Positions 34,647-43,377 of a stretch of 64,000 nucleotides of DNA are shown here, piece after piece. Position numbers and translations under genes: made by a program. Position 1 is the first letter of the stretch. Each line of letters opens with the position of its first letter. The DNA lies in contig NZ_JADKYP010000031.1 of the NCBI RefSeq assembly GCF_015354405.1, positions 19,176-83,175 on the forward strand, written 5' to 3'. This stretch comes from Nocardia sp. BSTN01 (GTDB taxonomy: Bacteria; Actinomycetota; Actinomycetes; Mycobacteriales; Mycobacteriaceae). The notes below the pieces were generated by a model. That model had not been told where the DNA came from. It ran no database searches and saw only the letters and a program-made list of their open reading frames with translations.

Positions 34647-34886
34647 ATGAACAAGACGACCGTGTACCTTCCCGAGGACTTGGAAATGCGTCTCGACGCC
34701 GAGTCCGCGGCTACCGGCGTCAGCAAGGCGGAGTTGATCCGGACCGCCATCCGGCAACTTCTGGAAGCGTCCGGCCCCCCGAAAAGGCGTGCGCTGCCGG
34801 TCTTTCGGAGCGGGCGGGTCCGTGATGCGGACTCCATGGATGACGACATTCATGCCCACATCAAGGAGCGAGCGGCCCGGCGGTGA
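34647..34886 (+). CDS. vapB: VapB-type ribbon-helix-helix antitoxin
   Basis: 79 residues. The N-terminal ribbon-helix-helix domain is clear: MNKTTVYLPEDLEMRLDAES and VSKAELIRTAIRQLLE. A basic and then acidic tail would wrap the toxin. It neutralises VapC and represses the operon. The stop overlaps the toxin GTG (GTGA). ATG 34647 is chosen because the domain begins there; earlier frames add only unrelated residues. The pair sits in a patch with a decayed gene, in keeping with mobile accessory DNA. Confidence 0.85.
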   Translation: MNKTTVYLPEDLEMRLDAESAATGVSKAELIRTAIRQLLEASGPPKRRALPVFRSGRVRDADSMDDDIHAHIKERAARR

Positions 34887-35317
34887 TCATCGTCGCGGAT
34901 ACTTCGGCGCTGTTCGCCGGATTCGATGCCGACCAGCCCGAACAGTCGCGCATCGCCGAGATATTGGACAAAGAGGTGTTGGCAATCTCTCCGCTGGTGA
35001 TCACCGAGCTGGACCATTTGGTCCACCGAGATCTGGGCTTCTCCGCGGCGATGCAGGTTGTAGACGCGTTGGCGGATCGCATGACGGAAGGGCAATACCG
35101 GCTGGCGGAGTTGAAGCCTGCCGATGTCGTTGCGGCCCAGTCCGTCCGGCGAAAATACGAGGGTTTGCGGCTCGATTTGGCCGACGGGGTCGGTGTCGTT
35201 CTGGCGGACAGGTACAAGACCGATCTGATCCTCACGCTGGACCAGCGGGATTTCCGTGCCATCGAGCCGCTGTCACCCGGTATGCGGTCCTTCCGAATCC
35301 TTCCGTTCGATATGTGA
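34883..35317 (+). CDS. vapC: VapC-type PIN-domain ribonuclease toxin
   Basis: 144 residues. The PIN-domain acidic residues are present: Asp6 in VADTSAL, Glu42 in ITELDHL, Asp98/Asp101 in LDLADGVGVVLA and Asp120 in LTLDQRDF. It should cleave a structured RNA (often tRNA or the rRNA sarcin loop in this family) when released from VapB. Translation begins at GTG 34883 inside the antitoxin stop. The active-site set is complete, so it is probably functional. Confidence 0.87.
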   Translation: MIIVADTSALFAGFDADQPEQSRIAEILDKEVLAISPLVITELDHLVHRDLGFSAAMQVVDALADRMTEGQYRLAELKPADVVAAQSVRRKYEGLRLDLADGVGVVLADRYKTDLILTLDQRDFRAIEPLSPGMRSFRILPFDM

Positions 35318-35349
35318 GGCCACCAGCCGGACTCCGTGGTCGGGCTCGC

Positions 35350-35577
35350 CGACTCCGGAGCGACCGGCATCTGCACACCCTGAGCGGGCCGCAGGCGCGT
35401 GCCGCCCTGCTCGGCGCGGGGGTCGACGAGGTGATGGCCGACGCGATCATGGCGCTACGGGCCACCGCGCTCGATTCGTTCACCTCGGTGATCCATCCGG
35501 ACGTGGAGCAGATCACCGGCCGCCCCGCCCGCACCTTCCGGGAATGGGCCCGCGACCATCGCGCCGAATTCGAATAG
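35350..35577 (+). pseudogene. C-terminal remnant of an NmrA-like NAD(P)-binding protein gene
   Basis: Directly after vapC a frame ends at TAG 35575-35577 with HTLSGPQARAALLGAG followed by residues containing ADAIMAL, VEQITGRPARTF and REWARDH. This is the last third of an NmrA/atypical-SDR protein, where the motifs LTGP, DA.. and E.TGRPARTF..W are standard. The Rossmann N-terminus is absent. The usual stretch of about 25 residues after GPQA is also missing, so there are two deletions. The vapBC pair occupies the place of the lost 5' part. The left boundary is approximate. Confidence 0.6.
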
Positions 35578-35696
35578 GCAACGGCCGCAACGGTTTCACG
35601 CCGGCCGCACCGGTCGTCGGCGGTCGGCGCGACGGCGATGGATAGGCTGGGTGCGGGTATCGACACCTGTCCACCGCTGCGCAGAATCGAGGCGTC

Positions 35697-36560
35697 ATGG
35701 AACTGAGTCTGCACTACTGGAACTTCTCGACTCCCGCCGATCCGGCGCGCACCGCCGGTGCCATCGCGGAGACCGCGCGGATCGCCGAGGAGGGCGGTTT
35801 CACCGAATTCACGGTGATGGATCACTACTTCCAGATGGAACACACCGGCGTGGCCGAGGAGCCGATGCTCGAGGCCTACACGACGCTGGGATACGTCGCC
35901 GCGCTGACCGAGCGGATGCGCCTGGCCGTGCTGGTGACCGGTGTGATGTACCGGTATCCCGGTCTGCTCGCCAAGATCGTCACCACGCTGGACGTGCTGT
36001 CGGGCGGGCGTGCGCAACTCGGTATCGGCGCCTCCTGGTACGAGCGGGAGCAGCGCGGGCTGGGTGTGCCGCTGGTGCCGATGGGGGAGCGCTTCGAACG
36101 ACTCGAGGAGACGCTGCAGATCTGCCTGCAGATGTGGAGCGACGACAACGGCCCGTACCGGGGCGCCCACTACCGGTTGGACGAAACACTGTGTGTACCG
36201 GCGCCGTTGAGCCGTCCGCGGCCGCCGATCCTGATCGGTGGTGGCGGAGAGAAGAAGACCCTGCTGCTGGTCGCCCGCTACGCCGAGGCGTGCAATCTGT
36301 TCGCCTCCTCGCCCGAGGATGTCACGCACAAACTCGACGTGCTGCGCGCGCACTGCGCGGCGGAGGGGCGCGATTACGACGCGATCCGCAAGACCGCCAC
36401 CTACATCGGCCCGGTCGTGAACGATCCCGACGCCTTCGTCGCCGACGCCGAACGCTATGCGGCACTGGGGATCACACAATTCGACATCATGCCCGACCGG
36501 GATCCGGTCGAATACGCCGAACGCGCGGCGGAGTTGGTGCCGCGGCTGCGTTCACTCTGA
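35697..36560 (+). CDS. LLM-class F420-dependent oxidoreductase
   Basis: 287 residues of the luciferase-like fold. FTEFTVMDHYFQM lies near 38, LAVLVTGVMYRYPGLLAK near 80 and LDVLSGGRAQLGIGASW near 100. RPRPPILIGGGGEKKTL near 175 belongs to the F420-binding type. It probably transfers hydride between cofactor F420 and an unknown substrate. It converges on the TetR gene with five bases between. A related gene lies at 53591-54502. Confidence 0.87.
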   Translation: MELSLHYWNFSTPADPARTAGAIAETARIAEEGGFTEFTVMDHYFQMEHTGVAEEPMLEAYTTLGYVAALTERMRLAVLVTGVMYRYPGLLAKIVTTLDVLSGGRAQLGIGASWYEREQRGLGVPLVPMGERFERLEETLQICLQMWSDDNGPYRGAHYRLDETLCVPAPLSRPRPPILIGGGGEKKTLLLVARYAEACNLFASSPEDVTHKLDVLRAHCAAEGRDYDAIRKTATYIGPVVNDPDAFVADAERYAALGITQFDIMPDRDPVEYAERAAELVPRLRSL

Positions 36561-36565
36561 TGCGT

Positions 36566-37189
36566 TCACCCCGATGCGCGGCCGTACTCGCCGAACGCCG
36601 GTTCCAGCAGATCGAAGATCCGATCGGCCTCGGCGGTGACGGTGGCCGCGACGTGGTGACGCGAGGCGCCGGACAGTTGTAGCTGCTGAATCCGCTGGAA
36701 CAGCAGTCGGCAGGCCGCCGCGAACTGGGCGGCGGCCGCCCGGCGCAGCAGGTCGTCACCGGGCAGCACCTCGGCCAAGGCCTGTTCGCGCAGCTCGTGG
36801 AGTTCGCGCACCCGCGCGGTGAGTGTCGGGCTGTCGGCGAGCATGCGGCTGAACTCCGGCCCTGAGAAGCCCTGGTCGGCGGCGTAATCCTGGGCCGCGG
36901 TCCGGAACCGGCGTCGTAGCGCGGCGAGGGCCGATTCGTTCGCGGCGCGGGCGGTCACCGCCGCGGCGAGGGCGCCGACGAACTGCTCGTGATGGTCCAG
37001 TGCCAGATCCTCCTTGCGCGGGAAATAGTTGGTCACGGTTTTCTTCGCCACCCGTGCGGCCTCGGCGATCTCGGCGATCGTGGTCGCCTCGAATCCGCGC
37101 TCGATGAACAGCCTGGTCGCGGTGTCGGAGATCTCCTGGCGGGTCTGCTGCTTCTTGGTCTCCCGCAGTCCCGGGGATGCGCTGGTCAC
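36566..37189 (-). CDS. TetR-family regulator
   Basis: 207 residues. The N-terminal helix-turn-helix is TIAEIAEAARVAKKTVTNYF near 38-58, followed by a helical sensor domain. A GTG at 37189 is used as start. It is divergent from the MDR gene at 37355, with an operator-like repeat over the likely promoter start, so it is the probable repressor of that gene. Confidence 0.85.
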   Translation of the reverse strand: MTSASPGLRETKKQQTRQEISDTATRLFIERGFEATTIAEIAEAARVAKKTVTNYFPRKEDLALDHHEQFVGALAAAVTARAANESALAALRRRFRTAAQDYAADQGFSGPEFSRMLADSPTLTARVRELHELREQALAEVLPGDDLLRRAAAAQFAAACRLLFQRIQQLQLSGASRHHVAATVTAEADRIFDLLEPAFGEYGRASG

Positions 37190-37221
37190 GGAAGAAGATT
37201 ACCACCAACATAAAAATCGCC

Positions 37222-37265
37222 TTGACGTACGTTGAGGTGGCTGTCTAATTTTACGTCGGTCGTAA
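37222..37265 (+). promoter_or_regulatory. Promoter and TetR operator of the MDR gene
   Basis: TTGACG (37222-37227), 16 bases, TCTAAT (37244-37249) makes a good sigma-70 promoter. An inverted repeat TTACG-TCGGT-CGTAA (37251-37265) covers the expected transcription start. This layout fits repression by the divergent TetR protein. Confidence 0.6.
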
Positions 37266-37354
37266 GTATTTGATCGGGTTGCCTGGCAACAGCTGCCGAG
37301 TCATCCGGGTTTCCGTACGCGGCGGCATGCCGCCCAGGTCGAAAGGCGCTGTCA

Positions 37355-38284
37355 GTGCGCGCAATTCAGTTCACACCCGCCGCGGATCGCATAGCCGGCG
37401 CCCGGATCGTGGAGATCGCGCGTCCCGTGCCCGCTCCCGGGCAATTGCTGGTCCGCACCGAGTTGACCGGGGTGAGTATCGGCCTGGTGCGGATGCTGCG
37501 GGCCGATGCCACGGCGAATCCCGGCGGGGAGATGGTCGGAACGGTGGTCGCGGTGGGTTCCGGCCTCGAAGAATCCTGGATCGGCACCCGGGTGGGCGGG
37601 GTGGTGTTCGCCTCGGTGTATGCCGAATACGTCTGTGCCACACCGGCGATGGTCACCGAGGTCCCGGCCGGTGTGCCGGCGGCCGACGCCCTGGCCGTGG
37701 TGCGTGGTGGCCTGGTCGCGATGGGCGTGGTGCGCGCCGCGAAATCCGTTGCGGGCAGCTCGGTTCTGATCACCGCCGCCGCCTCCGGAGCCGGCCATCT
37801 GGCGCTGCAGCTCGCCCGGGCGGCCGGAGCGACCCGGGTGGTCGCCGCGGTCGGATCGGCCGACAAGGCCGATTTCGCGCGGGAGTGCGGCGCCGATGCC
37901 GCGGTGACCTACGACCGTCCGTGGTCCGAGACCTTCGATATCGTGCTCGACGGTGTCGGCGGTGACGTGGTGCAGCGCGGGGTGGACAGCCTGGGACCAC
38001 ACGGCACGCTGGTCGCCTTCAGTGCCGGCGGCGGCGCGGTCGACACCTCCACGTTGCTGGGTGAACTCAAAACGGTCACCGGTTTTTCGATGGGATTGCT
38101 GTCGCGGACCGAGCCCGAACTCATCGAGCGGTATCGCGCGGAATTGTGGAAGCTGTTGGCGCAGAACGAGTTACGGCCACACGTGGAGGTGCGTGACTGG
38201 ACCGAACTGGATGTGGTCGTCGATCTGATCGCCGCCCGCCGCACCGTGGGGCGGATGGCGATCAGCACCGGACCCGGCGTGTGA
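37355..38284 (+). CDS. MDR-superfamily quinone-oxidoreductase-like protein
   Basis: 309 residues of the medium-chain dehydrogenase fold without the zinc ligands of alcohol dehydrogenases. The GroES-like part has GGEMVGTVVAVGSG near 57. The Rossmann part has VLITAAASGAGHLALQLARA near 140 and DIVLDGVGGD near 195. Such NADPH-dependent reductases act on quinones or reactive enones. GTG 37355 follows AAAGG. Divergent from its likely TetR repressor. Confidence 0.85.
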   Translation: MRAIQFTPAADRIAGARIVEIARPVPAPGQLLVRTELTGVSIGLVRMLRADATANPGGEMVGTVVAVGSGLEESWIGTRVGGVVFASVYAEYVCATPAMVTEVPAGVPAADALAVVRGGLVAMGVVRAAKSVAGSSVLITAAASGAGHLALQLARAAGATRVVAAVGSADKADFARECGADAAVTYDRPWSETFDIVLDGVGGDVVQRGVDSLGPHGTLVAFSAGGGAVDTSTLLGELKTVTGFSMGLLSRTEPELIERYRAELWKLLAQNELRPHVEVRDWTELDVVVDLIAARRTVGRMAISTGPGV

Positions 38285-38299
38285 CGAGCACGCTCGCGC

Positions 38300-38701
38300 T
38301 CACAACACCGCCTGGGTCTGGGTGACCTTGCCGACGAGTTTGCCGGCGTCGTCGTGGATTTCGGTTTCCACCACGATGAAACTGCGCCCCGCGTGCAGCG
38401 GCGTCGACGAGGCCACCGCGTAACCGGACCGTACCGCCCGCAGGAAGTTCGTCTTCGACTCCACGGTCGTGGTGCCCTGTTTGCCCTCCGGCAGATTCAG
38501 GTACGCGCATACCGCGCCGGTGGCGTCGGCCAGCGACATCAGCACCCCGCCGTGCAGGACACCGCCGAGCGTGCACAGGCTCTCGTCCCAGGCGAGCCGG
38601 CTGCGCACCAGCTTCGGCCCGTGCTCGAGCACCTCGACGCCCAGTTTCTCGGTGAACGGCATGGTGCTGTGGAACAGCCGGGTTCCTTCGGTATCGATCA
38701 T
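38300..38701 (-). CDS. PaaI-type hotdog thioesterase
   Basis: 133 residues of the hotdog fold. The PaaI-family motif LGGVLHGGVLMSLADATG lies near 46-63, and KTNFLRAVRSGY near 84. It should hydrolyse an acyl-CoA or acyl-carrier thioester. Its ATG overlaps the stop of the MmpL gene (ATGA), making it the last gene of the nlt-type cluster. It may recycle CoA or release an acyl intermediate. That cluster role is inference from position. Confidence 0.85.
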   Translation of the reverse strand: MIDTEGTRLFHSTMPFTEKLGVEVLEHGPKLVRSRLAWDESLCTLGGVLHGGVLMSLADATGAVCAYLNLPEGKQGTTTVESKTNFLRAVRSGYAVASSTPLHAGRSFIVVETEIHDDAGKLVGKVTQTQAVL

Positions 38702-40842
38702 GATGTCGAGCTTGCCCGGACGCGTGCGCGAGGTCCATTACCTTCGGGGTAACGATCGCGGGCGGGGCGCATCGGCCACCAGTTCAGCGGGCCCATCAAT
38801 CGCACCAGCGCCGGCACCAGCAGCATTCGCACCAGCGTGGCGTCGATGATCAGCGCCAGGATCATGCCGAGGCCGAGGAATCGCATCGGGGTCAGCGGGG
38901 ACAGCGTGAAGGCGCCGGTGATGAACACCAGAAGCGTTGCGGCCGAGGTGATCACGCGGGCGGTGCGGACCGTGCCGGTGCGGATCGCGGACACGGTGTC
39001 GCAACCGGCGTGGCGGGCCTCGACCATGCGCGAGAGCAGGAAGACCTCGTAGTCGGTGGAGAGCCCGAAGACGACGGCGATGATCAGCACCATCATCCCC
39101 GCCGAGAGCGGTCCCACGCTCACGTGCAGCAGATCGGCCAGATTGCCCCGGCAGAAGATCCAGGTCAGGATGCCGAAGGTCGCCGCGAGGCTGAGGAAGG
39201 CCAGCAGTACCGCCTTGACCGGCAGCACCGCCGAGCGGAACGCCGCGCCGAGCAGGATCAGCGTGGCGAGCACCATCACCGCGATCATCAGCGGCATCCG
39301 GGAGGTGATGGCCGCGACGCTGTCCACGGTGGCCGCGGTGTCGCCCCCGACCTGGATCTTCACACCATCGGGTGGGTCGAATTCCCGTATGCGCGTCACG
39401 GTTTCGGCAGCGCCGGGGGAGCGGTCGGGGTCGTCCAGCGCCGCGTGCAGTACGACCGCGTCGTCCACCGTGGCGAGTCGCTGCACGTCGTGCACACCCG
39501 GGATCGTGCCGAGCGCGCGGATCGCGGCGGCGGTGGGCCGGGAGTCGGGTGGTGCGCCGTCACCGCGCAGCAGAACCGTCGCGCCGCTGCCGGCCTCCGG
39601 GAAACGGGTGGCGAGTTCGTCGACGCCCGCGCGCACGGCATTGCCCGCCGGAAGCGCCGTGTGGTCGACATCGCCGAGCCGGACGCCCAGCACCGGTGTG
39701 GCCAGCACGAGCAGCAGCCCGCCTACGGTGACGGCCACGAGACCGGGCCGGCGCACCACCGCGTCGACCACCCGGCCCCACCATCGCTCGGCGCGCCGCT
39801 GTCCGCGGTCGAAGGCGTCGCGGCGCCAACTCCAGGCGCCGACGCGGTGACCGAGCAGCGCGAGCGCGGCCGGCAGGACGGTCAGCGACAGCCCCGCGGC
39901 CAGCAGCACCGCCGCGATGGCCCCGAAGCCCAGCGACCGCAAAACGGCCTGCGGGAAGACGAGCGTTCCGGCGAAGGCGCAGGCCAGCAGCAGCGCAGAG
40001 AATCCGACGGTGCGACCGGCGGTGGCCAGGGTGCGGGTCACCGCCTCGGAGACCGCGGCCCCCGCGGCGAGTTCCTCCCGGAATCGGGTGACCACGAACA
40101 ACCCGTAGTCGATGGCCAGGCCCAGCCCCAGCAGCGAGGCCACGTTCACGGCGAACACACTCACCTCGGTGGCATGTGCGATCGTTCCGACCGCACCCAG
40201 TGAGCCCACGACGGCGAGCACACCCACCAGCAGCGGCAGGCCGGCGGCGACCACCCCGCCGAATACCAGCACCAGAATCGCCGCGGTGATCGGCAGCGAG
40301 ATGGATTCGGCGAGAACCAGATCGTGCCGGGACTGGCGGTCGATCTCGTCGGCGAGTGCGCTGTAGCCGGTGAAGCGCACCGAGACGCCGGGAACGGTCA
40401 GCGCCGCGGCGATGTCGTGGTAGGCGGCGATGCGCTGATTGTCGTCGCCGGCGGCGAACACCACGGCCAGCCCCTGCCGGCCGTCCGCCGACCGCAGGAA
40501 GCCCTGGCGCGGTGGGGCGTTGTTCCAATAGGTCTGCACCGGCTGGGCCAGCAGTGCCGGATCGATGTGGTCCACCGCCTGCTGGACGCGCGGGCCGAGT
40601 GCGGTGAGGTCCTGTCCGTCGGGCGCGGTGTAGATCGCGATCACATCGGGGTTCTGCCGGCCCAGATGCGCGGTGACCACCCGGTCGACGAGCGCGGATT
40701 CGCTGCCCGGATCGGCGAATCCGGCCGCGCTCACTCGCTGCTGGACGTCGGCGCCGAACAGTCCGCATACGATCGCGACACCGATGGCCGCCAGTAGTAC
40801 CAGTGTCGGGCGGGTACCGACGAGCCGCGCCCAGCGTGTCAT
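38698..40842 (-). CDS. MmpL/RND-type lipid transporter
   Basis: 714 residues with the MMPL plan: one helix near the N-terminus, a periplasmic loop (about 40-170), five helices (about 180-340), a second helix and loop (about 370-500), and five more helices. LASLLGLGLAIDYGLFVVTRF-type sequence (near 240) and VVFGLSTDYEVFLLSRMVE (near 595) carry the conserved Asp-Tyr pairs of the proton relay. It should export a lipid using the proton gradient. It starts inside the stop of the acyltransferase gene and belongs to the nlt-type cluster, so the beta-lactone product is its likely cargo. It is shorter than typical mycobacterial MmpL proteins. Confidence 0.87.
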   Translation of the reverse strand: MTRWARLVGTRPTLVLLAAIGVAIVCGLFGADVQQRVSAAGFADPGSESALVDRVVTAHLGRQNPDVIAIYTAPDGQDLTALGPRVQQAVDHIDPALLAQPVQTYWNNAPPRQGFLRSADGRQGLAVVFAAGDDNQRIAAYHDIAAALTVPGVSVRFTGYSALADEIDRQSRHDLVLAESISLPITAAILVLVFGGVVAAGLPLLVGVLAVVGSLGAVGTIAHATEVSVFAVNVASLLGLGLAIDYGLFVVTRFREELAAGAAVSEAVTRTLATAGRTVGFSALLLACAFAGTLVFPQAVLRSLGFGAIAAVLLAAGLSLTVLPAALALLGHRVGAWSWRRDAFDRGQRRAERWWGRVVDAVVRRPGLVAVTVGGLLLVLATPVLGVRLGDVDHTALPAGNAVRAGVDELATRFPEAGSGATVLLRGDGAPPDSRPTAAAIRALGTIPGVHDVQRLATVDDAVVLHAALDDPDRSPGAAETVTRIREFDPPDGVKIQVGGDTAATVDSVAAITSRMPLMIAVMVLATLILLGAAFRSAVLPVKAVLLAFLSLAATFGILTWIFCRGNLADLLHVSVGPLSAGMMVLIIAVVFGLSTDYEVFLLSRMVEARHAGCDTVSAIRTGTVRTARVITSAATLLVFITGAFTLSPLTPMRFLGLGMILALIIDATLVRMLLVPALVRLMGPLNWWPMRPARDRYPEGNGPRARVRASSTS

Positions 40843-42032
40843 GCGAGTACCGAATCCGGCTGCGGTAGTTCGCTTTCCAAGGTATCCGCGATGCGGTCCA
40901 GCAGCGCTTCGAGCCGATCCTCGATACCGTGGCCGTTGCGCGCGGAGACCGTCAGCTCGGTGCGGCCGCCGGCCTCGACCATCGCGAACAGCAGCGGCAT
41001 CGCGACGCTGTGCTGCGGCAGCACCCGCACCGACGTGGGCGACCAGCCGGGCACCGCCAGTTCGCCGAGATCGAAGCGGCCCATGTGCGAGACCGTCGCC
41101 GAGGCGAGGTTGCGTCCGAAGCGGGCGCCGAGCGCGTTGGTGGTGCGCAGAATGATGCGGCCGACTGCATGTGGAGCGTTGGCGATCGCGCTGGCGGCCA
41201 GCTGGTTGAGTTCCGTGCGTTCCCGCAGACCCGCGCGCATGTGTTCGCGCACCTGCCGCCAATCCTGGCCGGGACGGATGTCGAGGAACAGCGGCAACGC
41301 CAGATTCGCCGTCGACCGCAGCTGTGGGTCGTGGCGGCGCAGATCGACCGGCACCATGATCCGCTGCGTAGTGCCCGCGGCATCGGCCAGCAGTGCCGAC
41401 ACCCGCGCCACCGCACCGGGACCGGTGGCCGCGATACTGCGGTGCCGCAGCAGATGCCGGGGGCTGCCCACCTCCTGACGGCCGTGGCCGACCGCCGCGC
41501 GGAAGCGGGGAATCATCGCGGTGGGACGTCCGGGTGCGCCGAGGCGCCGCACCAGTTCCCGGTCGGCGACCGGGTCGCGAAGTTCCTCCGGCTGTTCACC
41601 GCGTAGCGCGGCGAGGACGTTGCGGGTCCACAGCACCATGCCCATCCCGTCCATGACGCCGTGGAACACCCGGAAGATCACGGTGACCGGGTCGCCGGTC
41701 AGCAGCAGCACCTCACAGGTGGTCTCCGGGGTCGGGCCGATCGCCGACGCGAGGACCGGATCCGCCTCGAGGCGGGCGTAGTTCACGACGTGACCGGGAA
41801 GCTCGCGCACGGCGGGCGGCACGCCGGTGTCCACCCAGTATGTGCCCTCGCGCCGCAGCCGCGCGCCCGGGCAGGCGGCGGCCGCGACCGCGACAGCCCG
41901 GCGCAACCGCTCCGCGTCGAGGGTTCCGGTTCCCGGAATCGCCAGTTGCATCAGAAACGGCGGCGCCATATCCCGCATGGGAAAATACATGCGCTCGGTG
42001 GGCGAGATCCGCCGCCGGAAGACGGTACTCAT
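40839..42032 (-). CDS. PapA/WS-DGAT-like acyltransferase with HxxxD motif
   Basis: 397 residues of the condensation-domain-like acyltransferase superfamily. The catalytic HxxxD is present as FHGVMDGMG near 141. A later segment SHMGRFDLGEL near 340 matches the second conserved region. Relatives (PapA proteins, wax-ester synthases) form esters between an activated acyl group and an alcohol. ATG 42032 follows AGGAG at six bases. It overlaps the MmpL start by four bases and lies 20 bases after nltD. It could esterify a hydroxyl on the beta-lactone product or a partner lipid. Confidence 0.75.
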   Translation of the reverse strand: MSTVFRRRISPTERMYFPMRDMAPPFLMQLAIPGTGTLDAERLRRAVAVAAAACPGARLRREGTYWVDTGVPPAVRELPGHVVNYARLEADPVLASAIGPTPETTCEVLLLTGDPVTVIFRVFHGVMDGMGMVLWTRNVLAALRGEQPEELRDPVADRELVRRLGAPGRPTAMIPRFRAAVGHGRQEVGSPRHLLRHRSIAATGPGAVARVSALLADAAGTTQRIMVPVDLRRHDPQLRSTANLALPLFLDIRPGQDWRQVREHMRAGLRERTELNQLAASAIANAPHAVGRIILRTTNALGARFGRNLASATVSHMGRFDLGELAVPGWSPTSVRVLPQHSVAMPLLFAMVEAGGRTELTVSARNGHGIEDRLEALLDRIADTLESELPQPDSVLA

Positions 42033-42052
42033 GATCGGCTCCTGACTGTGCG

Positions 42053-43093
42053 TTACCGCAGATCGCGGGTGAGTTGCTCGATGCCGCCCTCGGATTCGAG
42101 CCACGACAGGAACCCGGCCAGGCCCTGTTCGCGGTCGACGATCGGCGCGTAACCGAAATCCCGTGCCGCCGCGCCGGTGTCGTAGGTCGCGGTGCGGGTC
42201 AGCAACGCGACCACATAGCGCGACAGCGGTGGCGACCAGCGCCGCGCGATCGCCGGTACGCGCCAGACGGTTTCGAGCACCGAGACGGCGACCGCCAGCA
42301 CCCGCGGATCGGGCCGCCGGCTGGGCGCCGGGTAGCCGAGCCCGCACGCCACCTCGGCGAGGAAGGCCCACACGTCGGTCTGCTCCGCGTCGGCGACGAA
42401 ATAGGCCTTGCCACCGACCCGGTCGGTGCCGGCGGCGCCCAGGCAGGCGTGCACGATGTTGTCGACATGGCACAGCGACGCCCGGACCGAGCGGCCGAAC
42501 GACAGATCGGGCAGGCGCCCCTGCGCGGTCCGTCCCAGCAGGCGCACGATCGGCCCGGAGCGGTCGCCGGCTCCCCAGATCGCGCGCGGCCGCAGCGCGC
42601 AGGTGGTGAAACCCGCGGTGTCGGCGGCCAAGACGGCGCGCTCGGCGGCGGCCTTGGTCTCGGAGTAGAAGTTCAGATAGTGGCGCGGATACGGCACCGA
42701 TTCGTCGATGTCGATCTGATCGCCGCCGTCGCGATCCATCAGCGCGCTCGGACTCGAGATGAACACGAAACGCGTCGCTCCCGCGGCGCGGGCCGCGCGC
42801 AGCAGGACTTCGGTGGCGCGCAGGTTCTCGGCGCGAAACTGCGCGCGGGTGCCGCGCTCGTCGACGCGGGCGGCGCTGTGGAACACGACATCGACTCCGG
42901 CGCAGGCACTTTCGAGCGAGCTTTCATCGGTGAGGTCGCCGAAGGCGACCCGCACACCGTCGAGATCGGGCAGATCACCGAGGTTGCTGGTGCGCCGCGC
43001 GAGCACGGTCACCTCGTGGCCGCCCTCGCGTACCAGGCGGCGGACCAGCGCGCCGCCGAGAAATCCGGATGCGCCCGTGACGAGCGCCTTCAC
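42053..43093 (-). CDS. nltD: NltD/OleD-like 2-alkyl-3-oxoalkanoate reductase
   Basis: 346 residues of the extended SDR (epimerase/3-beta-HSD) type. TGASGFLGGALVRRL lies at about 6-20, ISSPSA near 113 and catalytic YSETK near 139. OleD-type enzymes reduce the beta-keto acid made by OleA to a beta-hydroxy acid. The gene follows nltC and the small membrane protein, as expected for a beta-lactone pathway. GTG 43093 overlaps the stop of the small gene. Symbol assigned by homology and context with the nocardiolactone cluster. Confidence 0.8.
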   Translation of the reverse strand: MKALVTGASGFLGGALVRRLVREGGHEVTVLARRTSNLGDLPDLDGVRVAFGDLTDESSLESACAGVDVVFHSAARVDERGTRAQFRAENLRATEVLLRAARAAGATRFVFISSPSALMDRDGGDQIDIDESVPYPRHYLNFYSETKAAAERAVLAADTAGFTTCALRPRAIWGAGDRSGPIVRLLGRTAQGRLPDLSFGRSVRASLCHVDNIVHACLGAAGTDRVGGKAYFVADAEQTDVWAFLAEVACGLGYPAPSRRPDPRVLAVAVSVLETVWRVPAIARRWSPPLSRYVVALLTRTATYDTGAAARDFGYAPIVDREQGLAGFLSWLESEGGIEQLTRDLR

Positions 43094-43377
43094 CGTTGCT
43101 TCTCCTCGAAAGACGCCGTGCTACCGGCTGTTTCGGTACGCCACCAGGTGAGACCGAACAGCTGCGTCATGACGGCGGTGTACAGGCGGGACCGGCCGCT
43201 GCCTCGTGCGGCGCGCAACGCGACCGGAATCTGGGCGGCGTGCACACCGATGCTGAGCATCGCGTCGATCCACCACAGGGCTCGCAGCCAGCGGCGGCCG
43301 GAGTGCCGGATTGCCGGACCGGCCAGCAGAAACAACCAACCGGCAATCGGAATACTGCGTAGTGCGACAACTTTCAC
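43090..43377 (-). CDS. Small membrane protein between nltC and nltD
   Basis: 95 residues. Two hydrophobic stretches are visible (SIPIAGWLFLLAGP and LWWIDAMLSIGVHAAQIPVA), with basic segments between and an end TQLFGLTWWRTE. The GTG start overlaps the nltC stop (GTGA), and its own stop overlaps the nltD GTG (GTGA), so it is locked into the pathway at both ends. No catalytic motif or family was recognised. It may anchor the soluble enzymes to the membrane or present substrate; this is inference. Confidence 0.7.
   Translation of the reverse strand: MKVVALRSIPIAGWLFLLAGPAIRHSGRRWLRALWWIDAMLSIGVHAAQIPVALRAARGSGRSRLYTAVMTQLFGLTWWRTETAGSTASFEEKQR

Noticed and set aside
40843-41262. In-frame extension of the MmpL gene upstream to 41262
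   Set aside because: It runs antiparallel to nothing useful but overlaps the well-supported acyltransferase gene, and its composition is arginine-rich shadow sequence.
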